A DNA stretch of 64,000 bases from positions 1-64,000 of the forward strand of contig JARUPY010000456.1 of the NCBI GenBank assembly GCA_029817715.1. Direction: 5' to 3'. Under the pieces are notes generated by a model. That model saw only the letters and a program-made list of their open reading frames with translations. It searched no databases and had not been told where the DNA came from. Of the stretch, positions 12,720 through 23,141 are shown one piece after another (within the stretch, counting starts at the first letter, position 1; each line of letters begins with the position of its first letter). The translations under genes and the position numbers were made by a program. The stretch is from Melastoma dodecandrum (Eukaryota; Streptophyta; Magnoliopsida; Myrtales; Melastomataceae).

Positions 12720-13632
12720 GAAAAAAATATCGATGCACGGCCTCACTTTGGACTGAATTTTTTTTAGCCTAACGTTCAAAATTTATGTTTGTAGCCTTGA
12801 ATCAATATTATTAATTTTTTATGGCCTAATTTAGACGCCGTCGCCAATTTATGTAACAGAGATCAAATAATTTCCGACGCTTGTATTAATTATTTTTCTT
12901 TATCTTACGTGGAGGCAAAATATTGGTTTTCCACCCGAACTTTAGGCGGACTTTCTCTTTTGTCATAACATTTAACAATATTTCTTTGTGCCCTTAAATC
13001 GAGGGTATAAATTTTTATGGCCCAATTTAAACGCCTTCGTTGGTAAACGACTTCAAATAATTTCCGATTTGAGGCACGCGAGGGAGATCAAATAATTGTT
13101 TAGGCCGCTAAACATTTTGCCCCTAAAAACTTATAGAGGCGCAACAGGGAGATTAAGTTCTCAGAGGTAAAATGTTTAGAGGCGCAATCGAGAGATTAAA
13201 GTTCTCAGGGGCAAAATATTTTTGTGAGAATCGTAACTCATAAAGTTGTATTTTTGTCAAATATTAATATGGGATATAAAAAACTAAAATTCGCATCGAA
13301 AATTATTGGAAGTCGGTTAGCGTTTAAATTAGGCCACAAAAATTTGTAATATGGCCACAAAAGAGATATTGTTAAATGTTATGACAAAAAAGAAAGTCGG
13401 TCCGAAGTCCCGAAAAAAAAACCAATATTTACCTCCACGTAAGATAAAGAAAAATAACTAAAACAATACACGTCGGAAATTATTTGATCGCCGTTACTCA
13501 AATTGATGACGGCGTCTAAATTAAGCCTCAAAAGATTTATAATATTGATTTAAGGCTACAAACATAACTTTTTAAACGTTATGCTAGAAAAAAAAGTTGG
13601 CCAGAAGTTCGAGCACGGATCGATATTTTGCC
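12720..13632. mobile_element. Long-TIR (foldback, Mutator-like) non-autonomous element
   Basis: The outer ~350 bp on each side (about 12720-13075 and 13275-13632) are inverted copies. For example, CTTTATCTTACGTGGAGG on the left matches its reverse complement near 13430-13450. The ends read GGCAAAATAT or a decayed form. Flanks are TAAATAATT (12711-12719) and TAAATCGTT (13633-13641), a 9-bp target duplication with 7 matches. Units U3 and U4 carry the uninterrupted site (ACTTAAATAATTTAATAATA near 17552 and 19711), which supports insertion. Long TIRs plus a 9-bp duplication suit Mutator-like elements. There is no transposase inside. Confidence 0.75.
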
Positions 13633-13829
13633 TAAATCGTTTAGTAATATATAGATTTTAGCAATAATATTGCTCATATTATCCCTTTGTGCAAAGAAAC
13701 CACCCTAACAGCTTGAAATTGGTTTTCCTTTCGGCCCCGGAGAGAATGGATCACCTAAAAAACCGGAATCATTAACTTTCACTCGGCCTAACGAATCGTT
13801 AATCCTATTCTGAACCGCTGGTTGTATGT

Positions 13830-13840
13830 CCTTTATAAGA
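13830..13840 (+). promoter_or_regulatory. TATA box of the U1 RALF-like gene
   Basis: CTTTATAAG lies about 95 bases before the ATG. The matching site is TTTTATAAA at about 17754 in U3 and CTATATAAG at 19921 in U4. Conservation of this motif and its distance across units supports a real core promoter. Confidence 0.6.
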
Positions 13841-13925
13841 TGCCCGCAGCCCACACAAAATAGACACCACCCTACAGCGAAGATCGACATACGTCACGAC
13901 GAGAAGCCTCAATCTGTTCTAGAAG

Positions 13926-14159
13926 ATGGGAATCCAGAAGCCAAAGCAGCTGCTGGTCCTTTGCCTAGTTTTGGTCGCCAGCATAACAATGACAACCGTG
14001 AACCCCGCCGCAGGGAAATGGATCGATAAGGCGGTGCTCGACCCATGCAGAAGGCCTGGAACAAAGCCCCCGGGCTGCCAAGGAAGCGTGGACACCACAC
14101 CGGTGCCCAAGAATACTTACACCCGCGGCTGCTTCAAAATGTACAGGTGCCGCGGATGA
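13926..14159 (+). CDS. RALF-like secreted peptide (array unit U1)
   Basis: A single exon of 77 codons. Residues 1-30 form a signal peptide (basic 'KPKQ' start, hydrophobic core, Ala-Gly end). The mature part has four cysteines in the RALF pattern: 'LDPC', 'PPGC', then the closing 'NTYTRGC' and 'RCRG'. RALF peptides are cysteine-rich apoplastic signals sensed by CrRLK1L receptors such as FERONIA with LLG co-receptors; they change wall pH and growth. There is no RRxL-type protease site and no classical YISY motif, so this belongs with the short divergent RALFs that lack a pro-region. The start is supported by the paralogue at 17849, the shared leader and the TATA box. The family call rests on the cysteine pattern and C-terminal motif. 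Confidence 0.75.
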   Translation: MGIQKPKQLLVLCLVLVASITMTTVNPAAGKWIDKAVLDPCRRPGTKPPGCQGSVDTTPVPKNTYTRGCFKMYRCRG

Positions 14160-14723
14160 GGATAACGACATGTATACGTAATTAATGTTATTATCAGTGT
14201 CCTTCCCCTCATATGATGAATGGTGCATGGTTTGCAATGATGTTGGGGAAACATTATCTCCTTGTCGCTGTACTTGAATTCTCCGTTCGCAAAGCCACCT
14301 GTAGGTGTCTATGTTATGAGCAACGAAACTGTTACTTTTTCTCTTCTGAAATGTTGCAAATCATTGTGGCACAAACGTCGGAGTAACACCGGACGTAACT
14401 TTTCCTTTTTTCCTATTATTTGTCGCTTTCTTTAAACACAACATTATTTGAAATAGCCACTTATATAATCGTTATGTCATTTTTTCCCATTTCTTTTAGT
14501 TTGAGGGAAATAGTAGCAACTTACTTTTCAAAAGAATAACGAGTACATTTTCATTCTTTTAGTAGAATGCTCCGTTACCACGAACGATAACTTCTTTTCG
14601 AAATCGTTATTTAAAGTAATGATTTTGAATAAAATATAATTTTCTCTAATCATCATAAAATGAAATAACGAGTAGTTATTTCATTTTATAAAATTTTAAA
14701 TCATTAGTTAAAATAATGACTTT

Positions 14724-15673
14724 TTGGGGTGACAATTTCAGACACGAACACGATACGATTTAAAGCGTGTTCGGGTTTAATTAAATGTGTTTTTTATTTT
14801 TACTGGACAAGACACAATTAGACACGACAAAATCCGTGTCCGCGTTCGGGTTTTAAAATTTGTCACGTTTATAAACATGTATAACCCGTATAATTTTTAA
14901 TAAAATGATAATTCTAAAGAATATTTTTATTTTATTTTAAGATCGGCATGTTCACATTAAATTGATGTAAGCCCAAATAAATAGCATTGAAGTTTGACGT
15001 TCGTTCAAATCTGAATATGAGCAATATTTGGATGAACCGCGAAACCTGTTGGCATATTGGAAAAATAATCAATTTCGCTTTCCAAACATTGCAAGAATGG
15101 CTCGTGATGTGTTAAGAGCGATGATCTCTACTTTGGCTTCAGAATACGCATTTAGTACAGCAGGTCGAATCCTAGACCAATATCGGAGTTCATTAAAACC
15201 AGAAACTGCGGAGACACTTCTTTGTAGAAGGGATTGGCTTTATAGATAAGGTAATTAATAATTACTTAAGTTAACTGTATTTTAATTATTCTAATGTAAT
15301 TTTTCTTAGAGATTTCAGCAAAATTTCTCGAAGATCTATCCGTGATGTGGTAGGTCCGGACATTGAAAATGTTACCCCGTCGAGTGTTGATTTAAATTGA
15401 AAGACTGAGTTAGTGATATTTAATATCTTTTTATTATTTTTCTTATTTAAATTAGATTTTGAATGAATATAATTTTTAATATTATATCATAATATTTATT
15501 AATATTTTAAACGGTTAATACGATTAACATGTTCATTAATTGTGTTAGTCTTCGGGTTTATCCGATGACACGATTTGTTATACATGTCGTATTCCATGTT
15601 TGAAGCTTTCGAACACAAATCCGTAAAAGACACGACCCGTTTAAAACCCGTTCAACACGAATTGCCACCCCTA
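14724..15673 (+). mobile_element. hAT transposon remnant with dimerization domain
   Basis: An ORF at 15028-15249 encodes the hAT C-terminal dimerization region: 'LLAYWKNNQFRFPNIARMA', 'STLASEYAFSTAGRILD' and 'RSSLKPETAETLLC'. It is the conserved last ~70 residues of hAT transposases; the rest of the enzyme is missing. The ends are weak inverted repeats (TTGGGGTGACAAT at left, ATTGCCACCCCTA at right). The neighbouring bases ATGACTTT and GCGACTTC could be a decayed 8-bp target duplication. The element is too short to be autonomous. Confidence 0.75.
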
Positions 15674-16800
15674 GCGACTTCCGACTCCGAGGCCGCTAGT
15701 TGAATAGCGAATTTCTTCATATATTGAAATCGCGAATTCAACTAACTACTTAGAAATAATAATTCAAAAATTTTTTAAATGATAGCCATATCTCACATTT
15801 TTTTTAGACTAACATTTACATTATCTTGTTACTTTGGTTACGTTTTGTTGATTAAGAAAGCGATGGGGAGGTCCAATAAAACAAATAAAATAACACAAAA
15901 ATATAATAATACATTTATTTGTAATTATTATTTTAAATTTTTAATTAGATATGTCTTAATTTTAATTTATATTTATATGTTAAATTCTCATCTACAATTA
16001 TTTAAAATACCATTTTTATACTTAAATAATTGGCAAAATATTGATGCATGGCTCCACTTTGGACTGACTTTCTTTTTTAGCCTAACGTTTCAAAATTTAT
16101 GTTTGTAGCCTTTAATCAATATTATTAATCTCTTATGGCCTAATTTAGACGTCGTCACCAATTTATGTAATAGAGATCAAATAATTTGTGACGCTTGTAG
16201 TAATTATTTTTCTTTATCTTACGTGGAGGTAAAAATATTGGCTGTTTATTCGAACTTTAGGCCGACTTTCTTTTTTATCATAACATTTAACATTATTTCT
16301 TTTTTGGCCTTAATTGATATTATAAATTTTTGTTTCCCAATTTAATCCCCTTCATCGGTAACCGACTTTAAATAATTTTAGATGTAAGGCACGCGAGGGA
16401 GATTAAATAATTGCTTAGGCCGCTAAACATTTTGCCGCTAAAAGCTTATAAAGGCGCAAGAGGGAGATTAAGTTTTCAGAAGTAAAATGTTTAGAGGCGC
16501 AATCGAGAGATTAAAAGTTTTAATGGCAAAATGTTTTTGTCGGAATCCTAACTCATAAAGTTATATTTAATTAATGTTATTGTCAGTGTCCTTTCCTTCG
16601 TATGATGAATGGTATATGGTTTGCAATGATGTTGGGGAAACATTATGTCGTTGTAGCTGTACTTGGATTCTCGATTCTAAGTTTGCAAAACCATCTGTAT
16701 GCGCCTGTCTGTTGCTTTCTCTCTTATGAAATGTTACGAATCATTGTAAGCATAAAAATGTCAAAGTAACACGGGACGTAACTGTTTCTTTATTTTTTTT
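15674..16800 (+). repeat. Array unit U2: RALF gene deleted, truncated long-TIR element
   Basis: The left part repeats the U1 5' flank and the first arm and centre of the long-TIR element (16032-16562). At about 16562-16566 it jumps directly to the RALF 3' flank (AATTAATGTTATTG). The equivalent of U1 13251-14180 is gone: the second TIR arm, promoter and coding region. Confidence 0.8.
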
Positions 16801-17848
16801 TCCTATCATTTGCCGCTTTCTTTTAATCACAAGAAAATCAAAATTTTAAATAGCGAGTCATTTATTCAAAGTAACAGTTATATTTTTGTTTTCAATTTTC
16901 TTTCTTTAGAAAAGCATAGCCCTAAAGATTTTTCCTTCCACCTTTAATTTGTCTACTCTTTTAGTCAGAAAAATATTGTTACTCAAAGCAATGATTTACT
17001 TATTATAGAAACGTTAACTCTTCGGTTTTTCCTTCCAACCCTTTTTAACTATTTCCTTCGTTTTTTATTATAACAAATGTTATCATTAGGGTTTTTCTTT
17101 CATTTTTTCCATTTCTTTTAGTTAAAAGAAAATAATAACAACTTCCTTCTTAAAAAATTAATGTTCGCATTTTTTCTCCACTTTTATTTGCACATTTTCT
17201 TTTAGTCATAATGCTCCAAAATCGCTAATTGAATCATAGATTTTGAATATAATATAATAAATTTTACCATAATAAAATTAATACTTTAATTAGCGATTTC
17301 ATCTCAAGTAGAGACTTAGGAGTGATAAATTCAAGAATTTTAAAACATTTTACCTTATCTCCCATTTTTCGAACTAACCATCAACAGTCATCTTTTCACT
17401 TTGCTTACATTTTGTTAATTGAGAGAGCTTTAGGGAAGAAAATAAAATAACACAAATAATAATAATAATAATAATAAATATTTCTTCATTTTGAATTTAT
17501 ATTTATGTGTTGAACTCTCGCCTACGATTATTTAAAATACTATTTTTTGTACTTAAATAATTTAATAATATTTTATTTATAGATTTTACCAATAGTATTG
17601 TTTCGTATCATCCGAAGAAACCGCCCAAAACTGCTCGAAATTTGTTTTTTTTCCTCGGCACCCGAGCGAATGGATCACCTAAAAATCCGGAACCATTAAC
17701 TTTCACTCGGCCTAACTTATCGTTGATCTTGTTCTAAACTGCTGCTTGTATGTCTTTTATAAATGCCCGCGCCCAACACAAAAGAGACAAAACCCTACCC
17801 CGAAGATCGACATCCATCACAACGAGAAGCCTCAGCCTGTTCTAGAAG

Positions 17849-18088
17849 ATGGCAATCCAGAAGCCAAAGCAGTTGCTAATCTTTTGCCTGGTTTTTGTCG
17901 CTAGCATTATGATGGCAACCCTGAACCCTGCCACAGCGATTCGGATCGATGAGGGGGTGCTCGACCCATGCAAAAGGCCCGGCACAAAGCCCCCGGGCTG
18001 CCAAGGAAGCCTGGACACCACACCGGTGCCCGAGAATACTTACAACCGCGGTTGCTTTGCAATGCATAGGTGCCGCGGCGGAGGATAA
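17849..18088 (+). CDS. RALF-like secreted peptide (array unit U3)
   Basis: A single exon of 79 codons, closely similar to the U1 gene. The signal peptide covers about residues 1-30 ('MAIQKPKQLLIFCLVFVASI'). The mature peptide keeps the four RALF-pattern cysteines and ends 'NRGCFAMHRCRGGG', two residues longer than U1. Likely role: an apoplastic peptide hormone, as for its neighbour. Differences from U1 fall in the residues before the first cysteine ('RIDEGVLDPC' against 'WIDKAVLDPC') and in the last loop, so the two peptides may bind with different strength. A TATA box lies about 90 bases upstream and the leader matches U1. Confidence 0.75.
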   Translation: MAIQKPKQLLIFCLVFVASIMMATLNPATAIRIDEGVLDPCKRPGTKPPGCQGSLDTTPVPENTYNRGCFAMHRCRGGG

Positions 18089-18683
18089 TGACGTGTATAC
18101 ATAATTAATGTTATTGTCCGTGTCCTTTGCTTTATATGATGAATGGTATATGGTTTGCAATGATGTTGGGGAAAAATTATCTCCTTGTCGCCGTACTTGA
18201 ATTCTCCGTTCGCAAAGCCATATGTATGTGCTTATGTTATGGGCAACGTAACTGTTCCTTTTTCTGAAATGTTACAAATCATTGGGTCGACGTCAAGGTA
18301 TCACGGGACGTAACTGTTCCTTTTTTTTCTATTATTTACCGCTTTCTTTATGCATAAAAAAAATCGTTATTTTAAATAGCAATTTACTTTTTAAAAGTTA
18401 GGTTATAATTTTCTTTTCAATTTCATTTGTCAAAGCAACTACTTCTTTTTTCAAAAAGGGTAACCTTAGTATTTTTCCTTTCATTTTAATTTGTCCCAGT
18501 CTCTAAATTAGAAAAAAAAGTCATTATTTAAAGTAGGAATTTACTTCTTATAAAAACGTTAACCCTTCAGTTTTTCCTTCTGCCCTTTTTTTAGCCCTTT
18601 CCTTGGTTCTTTCTTATAAAAAATGTAACCATTAGGATTTTTCTTTCATTTTTTCCATTGCTTTTAGTTTGAAGAAAATAATA

Positions 18684-19242
18684 AAGCTAAATATACGTTT
18701 ATGGTCTCAACTTTAAGCCAATTTTATGTTATGTCATTATTTTAGTTTGTTATATAATTTTATCACTAACTTTTGCTTTCATATTGATTTTTGGCCAATA
18801 TGAAAATTATTTTTAGCGAAAGGCAAACAAGGCCACAATAGACAATTTTCATTTATTGACTAAAAAAGAAAAAAAAATTAAAAAATTGAAAATAATATTA
18901 AAACCTCTAAAATGTTATTTTATTTTAAAATTTCGATAGCGAGATGAAGTGAGTTGGAAGTCAAAGTTGGACGATAGTTGCCGATGTTGTAAAAAAAACT
19001 CAAAATTGATGAAGGTCGTATGATGACGTTATTTTGAGACCACTTGTATGGGTAAAGTGGATTATGAGGTGAAGGAATGAGAGGTTGAAACTCCACTATT
19101 ATAAGACACGAGTCAGAATATATTAAGGCATTGTTTGCCTTTGCTAGCGAAAGTAAAAGTTTGTGACAAAATTATATAACAACTAAAATAATGACAAAAA
19201 AGAAAGTGGCTCAAAATTAAGGCAATAACCGTATATTTTGTT
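18684..19242. mobile_element. Second long-TIR non-autonomous element, about 559 bp
   Basis: Arms of roughly 95 bp at 18684-18780 and 19150-19242 are inverted copies (both carry GTCATTATTTTAGTTTGTTA-like text). The 8-bp sequence AAATAATA flanks both sides (18676-18683 and 19243-19250). The related spacer after U2 carries the same stretch uninterrupted (17130-17137, then ACTTCCTTC). No ORF of interest lies inside. Confidence 0.7.
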
Positions 19243-20016
19243 AAATAATAATAGCTTCCTTCTGAAAAAAACTGTTAAGTTTCCAATTTTATTTGCGCAT
19301 TTTCATTTAGTCATAATGCTCCAGAGCATCAAATAATGACTTTTTTAATCATTATTTAGAGTAACGACTTTGAATATAATATAATGAACTTTTACCACAA
19401 TAAAATCTTTTTAAAAAGACTAAGTCGCGGATTGAAATAACAACTTTCTCGTGAACCGAAGTCACTAACTCAAATAGCGACTTAGGACTGATAATTCAAA
19501 AATTTTGAAGCCTTTGTCATATCTCCCATTTTTCAGAGTAACCATCACCATTCATCTTGTTACTTTGCTTACATTTTGTGAATTAAGAAAACTTCGGGGA
19601 AGAAAATAAAATAACACAAATAATAACAATAGTAATAAATATTTCTTCATTTTGAATTTATATTTATGTGTTGAACTCTCGCCTACGATTATTTAAAATA
19701 CTATTTTTTGTACTTAAATAATTTAATAATATTTTATTTATAGATTTTACCAATAGTATTGTTTCGTATCATCCGAAGAAACCGCCCAAAACTGCTTGAA
19801 ATTTGTTTTCTTTCTCGCCACCAGAGCGAATGGATCACCTCAAAAACCAGGACCATTAACTCTCACTCGGCCTAACTCATCGTTGATCCTGTTCTGACTT
19901 CTGAACTGCTGCTTGTATGTCCTATATAAGATGGTGTCACTCGACACGAAAGAGACACCACCCTACCCCGAAGATCGAGCTACGTCACGACGAGAAGCCT
20001 CCGCCTGTTCTAGAAG

Positions 20017-20255
20017 ATGGGAATCCAGTAGCCAAAGCAACTGATAATCCTTTGCCTGGTTTTCGTCGCTAGCATTATGACGACAACCCTGAACCCCGCC
20101 ACAGCGATTTGGATCGATGAGGCGGTGCTCGACCGTGCAAAAGGCCTGGCACAAAGCCCCCAGGCTGCCAAGGAAGCATGGACACCACACGGGTGCCCGA
20201 GAATTCTTACAACCGCGGTTGCTTCACAATGCATAGGCGCCATGACCAAGGATAA
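20017..20255 (+). pseudogene. RALF-like pseudogene (array unit U4)
   Basis: Aligned with U3, codon 5 is TAG where U3 has AAG. One base is also missing at the first mature cysteine (CGACCGTGC against CGACCCATGC), so the rest of the peptide is out of frame. The TATA box, leader and 3' flank are still present. Both lesions are plain in the sequence; the copy cannot make a RALF peptide. Confidence 0.9.
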
Positions 20256-20459
20256 GGACGTGTATTTGTAATTAATGTTTAATCGGTTTCCTTTCCTTAA
20301 TACGATGAATGGTATATGGTCTGAATGCTAGGGAAACATCTTTTCCTTCGCTATACTTAAATACTCTATTCACAAGACCATCTATATTTGCCCATGTTGT
20401 GAGCAACGTAATTGTTCTTATTTCTCTTCCAAAATGTTACAAATCATTGTCGAACAAAA

Positions 20460-20948
20460 GACATCGACTTCACACGCTAGGTGGAAGATGGTGTCGCTTG
20501 TTCACAAATGATTTCAAGGGCAGAAATGCTTGGCGATGAAGTGAAAAACATGAAAAATTGCAGAGTTCGAGCAGCCGAGGACGACCCCAGCTGATGTTTC
20601 TTGAGCTATGGAGGGAACAGGAGAATGGGAAGAGAGTTTGAGTTGGGCAAGCACGTGAAGGAAGCTTCTCTTCTGGGGAAGAAGATGAAAACGTCACTTA
20701 GTAACAGAAGTTTCTTCTAACTGAGATCATGAAATCACATCACTGATCTCCAGTTTAGTCTTGGTTCAATTATTGTAATATAAATAAATAAAAATGTAGT
20801 CTTCATCGCAAGGCGAATTCTGGAGATGGTGACTGGCTGGTGAATATGGTCCACTAATCTAAATGGACATTAAGATAACGCTCTTCAGGGAATCCCCAGT
20901 TCGGTTGAGAGTCGAAGAGAGGCCGACAACATCAAGAGACAGGAAGAA
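20460..20948. other. Unassigned spacer
   Basis: The RALF-array similarity ends near 20460. The remaining 490 bases show no recognisable gene or repeat. Confidence 0.4.
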
Positions 20949-21466
20949 ATGGCTGTGACCTCTTCCCTCTTGTCTACTAGTCTCATTCCCATTCAAGCTT
21001 TCCTCGGAAGCCGGCGGCAGCAGCAATTCCTCATCCTCAGAGATTCCAACCACAAGAAGAAGCCGACTGCACCTCCTTTCCGGATTCAAGCTTCTGCTGC
21101 AAAGCTTCCCCCCGGGGTAGGCCATTGGATTCTGTTTCGGTCACCCTTCTTTCTCTGGAGGGGATTTTTCTCCTGAGGAAGCAGTTGCGTTTGCAGGTGG
21201 AATTGCCCAAAGTGGAGCCCAAGTTTGAGGCCCCGTTCCTCTGATTCACGACGACTGCCAAAGTTTGGAACTCGCGGGCTTGCATTGGAACATTCATTGT
21301 CGAGCTGGTACGAGATTTCTGCTTTCTCTAGCTTCTATGATGCATCGATCTTATGTGACAGCTTGTGGGTTGCATGGGGTTGTCTTATTTTTCACAGATC
21401 ATAAACAAGGGGATACTGCAATTGATTGGTGTCGAAGTAGGGAAAGGCCTCAACCTTCCTCTCTGA
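20949..21466 (+). pseudogene. OHP1-like chloroplast one-helix protein, broken copy
   Basis: Three exons join in phase: 20949-21116 (Ser/Gln-rich transit peptide ending 'AAKLPPG'), 21197-21307 ('VELPKVEPKFEAPFL' and 'VWNSRAC') and 21398-21466 ('INKGILQLIGVEVGKGL'). The order matches ONE-HELIX PROTEIN 1, a light-harvesting-like protein that helps photosystem II assembly in thylakoids. Two defects are seen: TGA at 21242-21244, where the family has a Gly codon, and a loss of about four residues in the chlorophyll-binding helix right after 'SRAC'. Either would harm function, so I call a pseudogene. Splice sites and both ends remain intact, so the decay is recent or the TGA could be a sequencing error. 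Confidence 0.75.
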
Positions 21467-23100
21467 AAAAGTGACCCCATCGACTCCACCTCTGCAACTC
21501 TTTGCCTTGTCTCTGTAAACTCAGTTTTTAGAAAAGCTGGAAAAAAAAATGATGCCTTTACCCGCACCTAATTGAAACAAATTTTCAAACATGAGTAAGC
21601 ACAAGCTCGTGGAATTCCACCCTTACCAAATTGCCACCAATCTCATCAATCAAGCATACGTTTCATAAACATTTCTTGTGGAATGGACAACCTGCTTGAT
21701 CAAACTAGTTCCTGGAACAACATGATATGTGGACTATATAAGGCCATGGGCACTTCTAGCACTCGAGTTAGCTTTTGAATTAGGCTTTCGAAGAAGCCCA
21801 TAGCAGGTGGTATCAAAGTCAATTCAGAGCTAGGTAAAGCTAGCGCAAAGCTAGTCACCGAATGCGAGAAGGCCCCATGAGCACTCCCAATCGTCAAGCT
21901 TGGCTTTAGGTCCCAAGAAAGCTCATAACACACCAATAATTATCGATTCGTAGCAACAGATATGAGACCAACATCAACAAACTCCTTTCAGAAAGTACTT
22001 TCGCACTCGCCTGACACCGACAGCACCTTAGTTTTGTATGCAGAGTCCACGGAAGGTTAGCTTGATAAAAAAAATATGAAATATGGTTGCAGTTTTTAAT
22101 TTTTTTTAAATAGTCTTTTAATAGTGAATTTTTTGTAAATTAAAACTCACCACGATATTTTAAAAGTTTTGTAATTTCAAACCTTTTTCTGAATTAACTG
22201 TACGGACGCATAAAGCTCTCTAGCTATGCTCAAAGCAATGGCATGACCGGTTGATGTGGAGTGTGCTACACTTATACCTCTGAGAGGACACTGCGATAAG
22301 GATCGTGGCGAGACGTGTTGCGAGCAATTCCAATTCATGCACCTGGTTTAGGACTGTTACTGCATTCGCCCATGCTAAAGCCTCTCCTTGGAGTTGCGGG
22401 TGTTATAAACTTTTTTTCCTCGTAGCCACTCATGTGAATCATCAAGATGCTTGGTAAGATTTTATAAGAGTAATCCTAAATTAATCATCATTTTTTATCA
22501 GACAAGAAAAGGCAAATCCCATTAATTCAATTTAGCCAACTGCTGCAACATGCAAAACGGGTCGGAAGATGACTCAATTAATTCCTCCTATTCACACACA
22601 ATGCGGGGGCAGACATCCTGAGAATCTCCAAGATTTTTTTTCTTTACTTCAAAGGGAAGCAAAGATTAGGAGGGGGGGAGCTCCAAATGTTCCCCTTGCT
22701 CCTTAAAAGCCAATGATGATTTTATAAATGAAAGCGTCTACAGAAGAGGGAAACAGCTATGCACTACACCTGATCCTAAGGCACTCCATGACTCGTCCAG
22801 TGCATGAACATCGACCTACTTTTTGTCTCTCTTTATTGGTTACGAAAGGGAAACTTGTACGAGGTTGTTTGCCCAATGAAACCCATCATATTTTTTCTTC
22901 CCCTTGGGTAGAGGTTGATCGATCACAAACCCAAATGCCAAGCAATGAATATATACTCCTCCCCCCCCCCCCCCCCCCCATCCCTCACTTTCGCTGTTTC
23001 CACTCCCCCACTAACATTTGCAAGAAACTGTTTCTGGTTATCTCTTTCTCTTTTAAGCCCTTCTCCAAGACCAGTTAAGACAACCGCCTCTTCTCCCTTC
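21467..23100. other. Spacer; possible retroelement trace, poly(C) run
   Basis: No gene is seen. Near 21808 the phrase GGTGGTATCAAAGTC resembles a decayed tRNA-Met primer-binding site, preceded by TATATAAGG at 21734, so a piece of an LTR is possible. A 19-C run sits at 22961-22979, just upstream of the thaumatin-like gene, after ATATATAC, which may be its TATA box. Confidence 0.3.
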
Positions 23101-23141
23101 TTCATTCACCCTCACCCATTTCCTCCCCAAACCCAAAGACC

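Larger units (their letters stand above)
12186..20460 (+). repeat. Tandem array of RALF-like gene units (U0-U4)
   Basis: The same flank-gene-flank unit recurs. U0 is only a 20-bp leader remnant (12186-12205). U1 is 12354-14400 with an intact gene. U2 is 15674-16800, its gene deleted. U3 is 17290-18340 with an intact gene. U4 is 19440-20460 with a broken gene. Shared landmarks are a 5' flank with 'AGCGACTTAGGA'-type text and an AT-rich block, a TATA box, the leader TCACGACGAGAAGCCTC, the gene, and a 3' flank beginning ATTAATGTT. U1 and U2 share a larger duplicated block (12201-13250 with 15529-16562) that includes transposon sequence, so that duplication is younger than the hAT and long-TIR insertions. 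Confidence 0.85.

Noticed and set aside
12720..13632. CRISPR-like or regulatory palindrome
   Set aside because: The inverted repeat is one large foldback with a target duplication, so a transposon explains it.
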